DNA of 7,342 nt from NCBI GenBank assembly GCA_013215025.1, contig JABSRR010000056.1, positions 16,834 through 24,175 of the forward strand, written 5' to 3'. Source of the stretch: Pseudomonadales bacterium. GTDB lineage: Bacteria; Pseudomonadota; Gammaproteobacteria; Pseudomonadales; DT-91. The translations under genes were made by a program, and so were the position numbers. Of the stretch, positions 6,969-7,342 are shown one piece after another. Numbering within the stretch: position 1 is the stretch's first letter; the number at the start of each line of letters is the position of its first letter. Under the pieces are notes generated by a model. The model ran no database searches. It was not told the origin of the DNA and worked only from the letters and a program-made list of their open reading frames with translations.

Positions 6969-7342
6969 ATGCCAAATTCAACCTCGCAAGCCAACAACTC
7001 TGCTCAGCAAGGCAACAATTCTGCTCAGCAAGCCAAGTATTATCGTGTGGCAATGTCGTTTATTAAATTAACGACGCCAGTCTATATTGCGTTTTATGCA
7101 TTTTTGATCACCCTGCGCTATCTCGGTCTTGATGACTTTGAAAATCGCCTTATCGGCTATAGTTTTTTACATATGTTTGGTTTGCAGGCATTTCATTTTA
7201 TCTATTTACAGCAAAATAAACACACGATAACTAAGCATTATATGCAGCAGCTTTTATGGTTCTTAGTAATCAACAACGGTTTATTATTTGCTTACTGGCT
7301 AGCTTATCTCGATGAAGCCCGCCCCTTTATCTATATCATAGC
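6969..7342 (+). CDS. Multi-spanning membrane protein, N-terminal part (runs off the window)
   Basis: The frame opens at ATG 6969 and stays open to the window end, giving at least 124 residues. The first 27 or so are polar and Asn/Gln/Ser/Ala-rich with a seven-residue peptide repeat. Hydrophobic helices follow at about 37–54, 61–80 and 94–113, and a fourth begins near 119. A helix ending in an AxxDEAR-like turn followed by another hydrophobic run reminds me of the membrane sensor halves of some gammaproteobacterial diguanylate cyclases, but the catalytic part would lie outside the window, so this is a weak guess; other membrane sensors or plain membrane proteins are equally possible. The upstream GGGT is only a weak ribosome-binding site, and ATG at 7053 (residue 29), just before the first helix, is an alternative start that would remove the repeat. 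TATAAG at 6950–6955 could be a −10 but lacks a −35 partner. Confidence 0.7.
   Translation, partial: MPNSTSQANNSAQQGNNSAQQAKYYRVAMSFIKLTTPVYIAFYAFLITLRYLGLDDFENRLIGYSFLHMFGLQAFHFIYLQQNKHTITKHYMQQLLWFLVINNGLLFAYWLAYLDEARPFIYII
6990..7031 (+). repeat. Two 21-bp tandem repeats in the membrane protein N-terminus
   Basis: Two units, 6990–7010 and 7011–7031, differ at only two positions (GCC/GGC and AAC/AAT) and encode (A/G)NNSAQQ twice. A partial third unit (GCCAA) follows. The near identity suggests recent duplication within a polar, probably cytoplasmic, N-terminal extension. Confidence 0.85.

Overview
The window looks like an ordinary chromosomal segment of a gammaproteobacterium, by eye of moderate to low G+C. 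The mutS–fdxA gene order, a seven-iron ferredoxin very close to Azotobacter/Pseudomonas FdxA, a DUF1631 protein and a DUF1415 protein all point to the Pseudomonadales/Cellvibrionales side of the class. A marine member is plausible but cannot be shown from the sequence. No mobile elements, CRISPR arrays, tRNA or rRNA genes were found.

Layout: (1) A large DUF1631-family gene on the minus strand fills the left third (5–2365). (2) A divergent intergenic region of about 225 bp carries a near-consensus CRP/Vfr-type palindrome (2460–2475), a weak candidate minus-strand promoter and an extended −10 promoter for mutS. (3) mutS (2591–5197, +) is complete, with mismatch-recognition, ATPase, clamp-binding and tetramerisation signatures. 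(4) fdxA (5347–5670, +) has its own well-formed sigma70 promoter (TTAACA-N17-TAGAAT) and a strong Rho-independent terminator about 120 bp past its stop codon. (5) A 346-bp gap (5671–6016) holds two hairpins, the terminator and a 15-codon micro-ORF. (6) A 73-codon His/Gln-rich gene of unknown function (6017–6238, +) follows, with a good ribosome-binding site. (7) A DUF1415 gene (6275–6847, −) converges on it. (8) Divergent from DUF1415, a multi-spanning membrane protein gene begins at 6969 and runs off the right edge.

Functionally the genes are a mixture: DNA mismatch repair (mutS), electron transfer (fdxA), and four proteins of unknown or uncertain role. Each mostly appears to be its own transcription unit; nothing suggests one shared pathway. 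I did not find a convincing undescribed system. The points most worth a second look are the CRP-like site between DUF1631 and mutS, the small His/Gln-rich protein, and the long fdxA 3' untranslated region.
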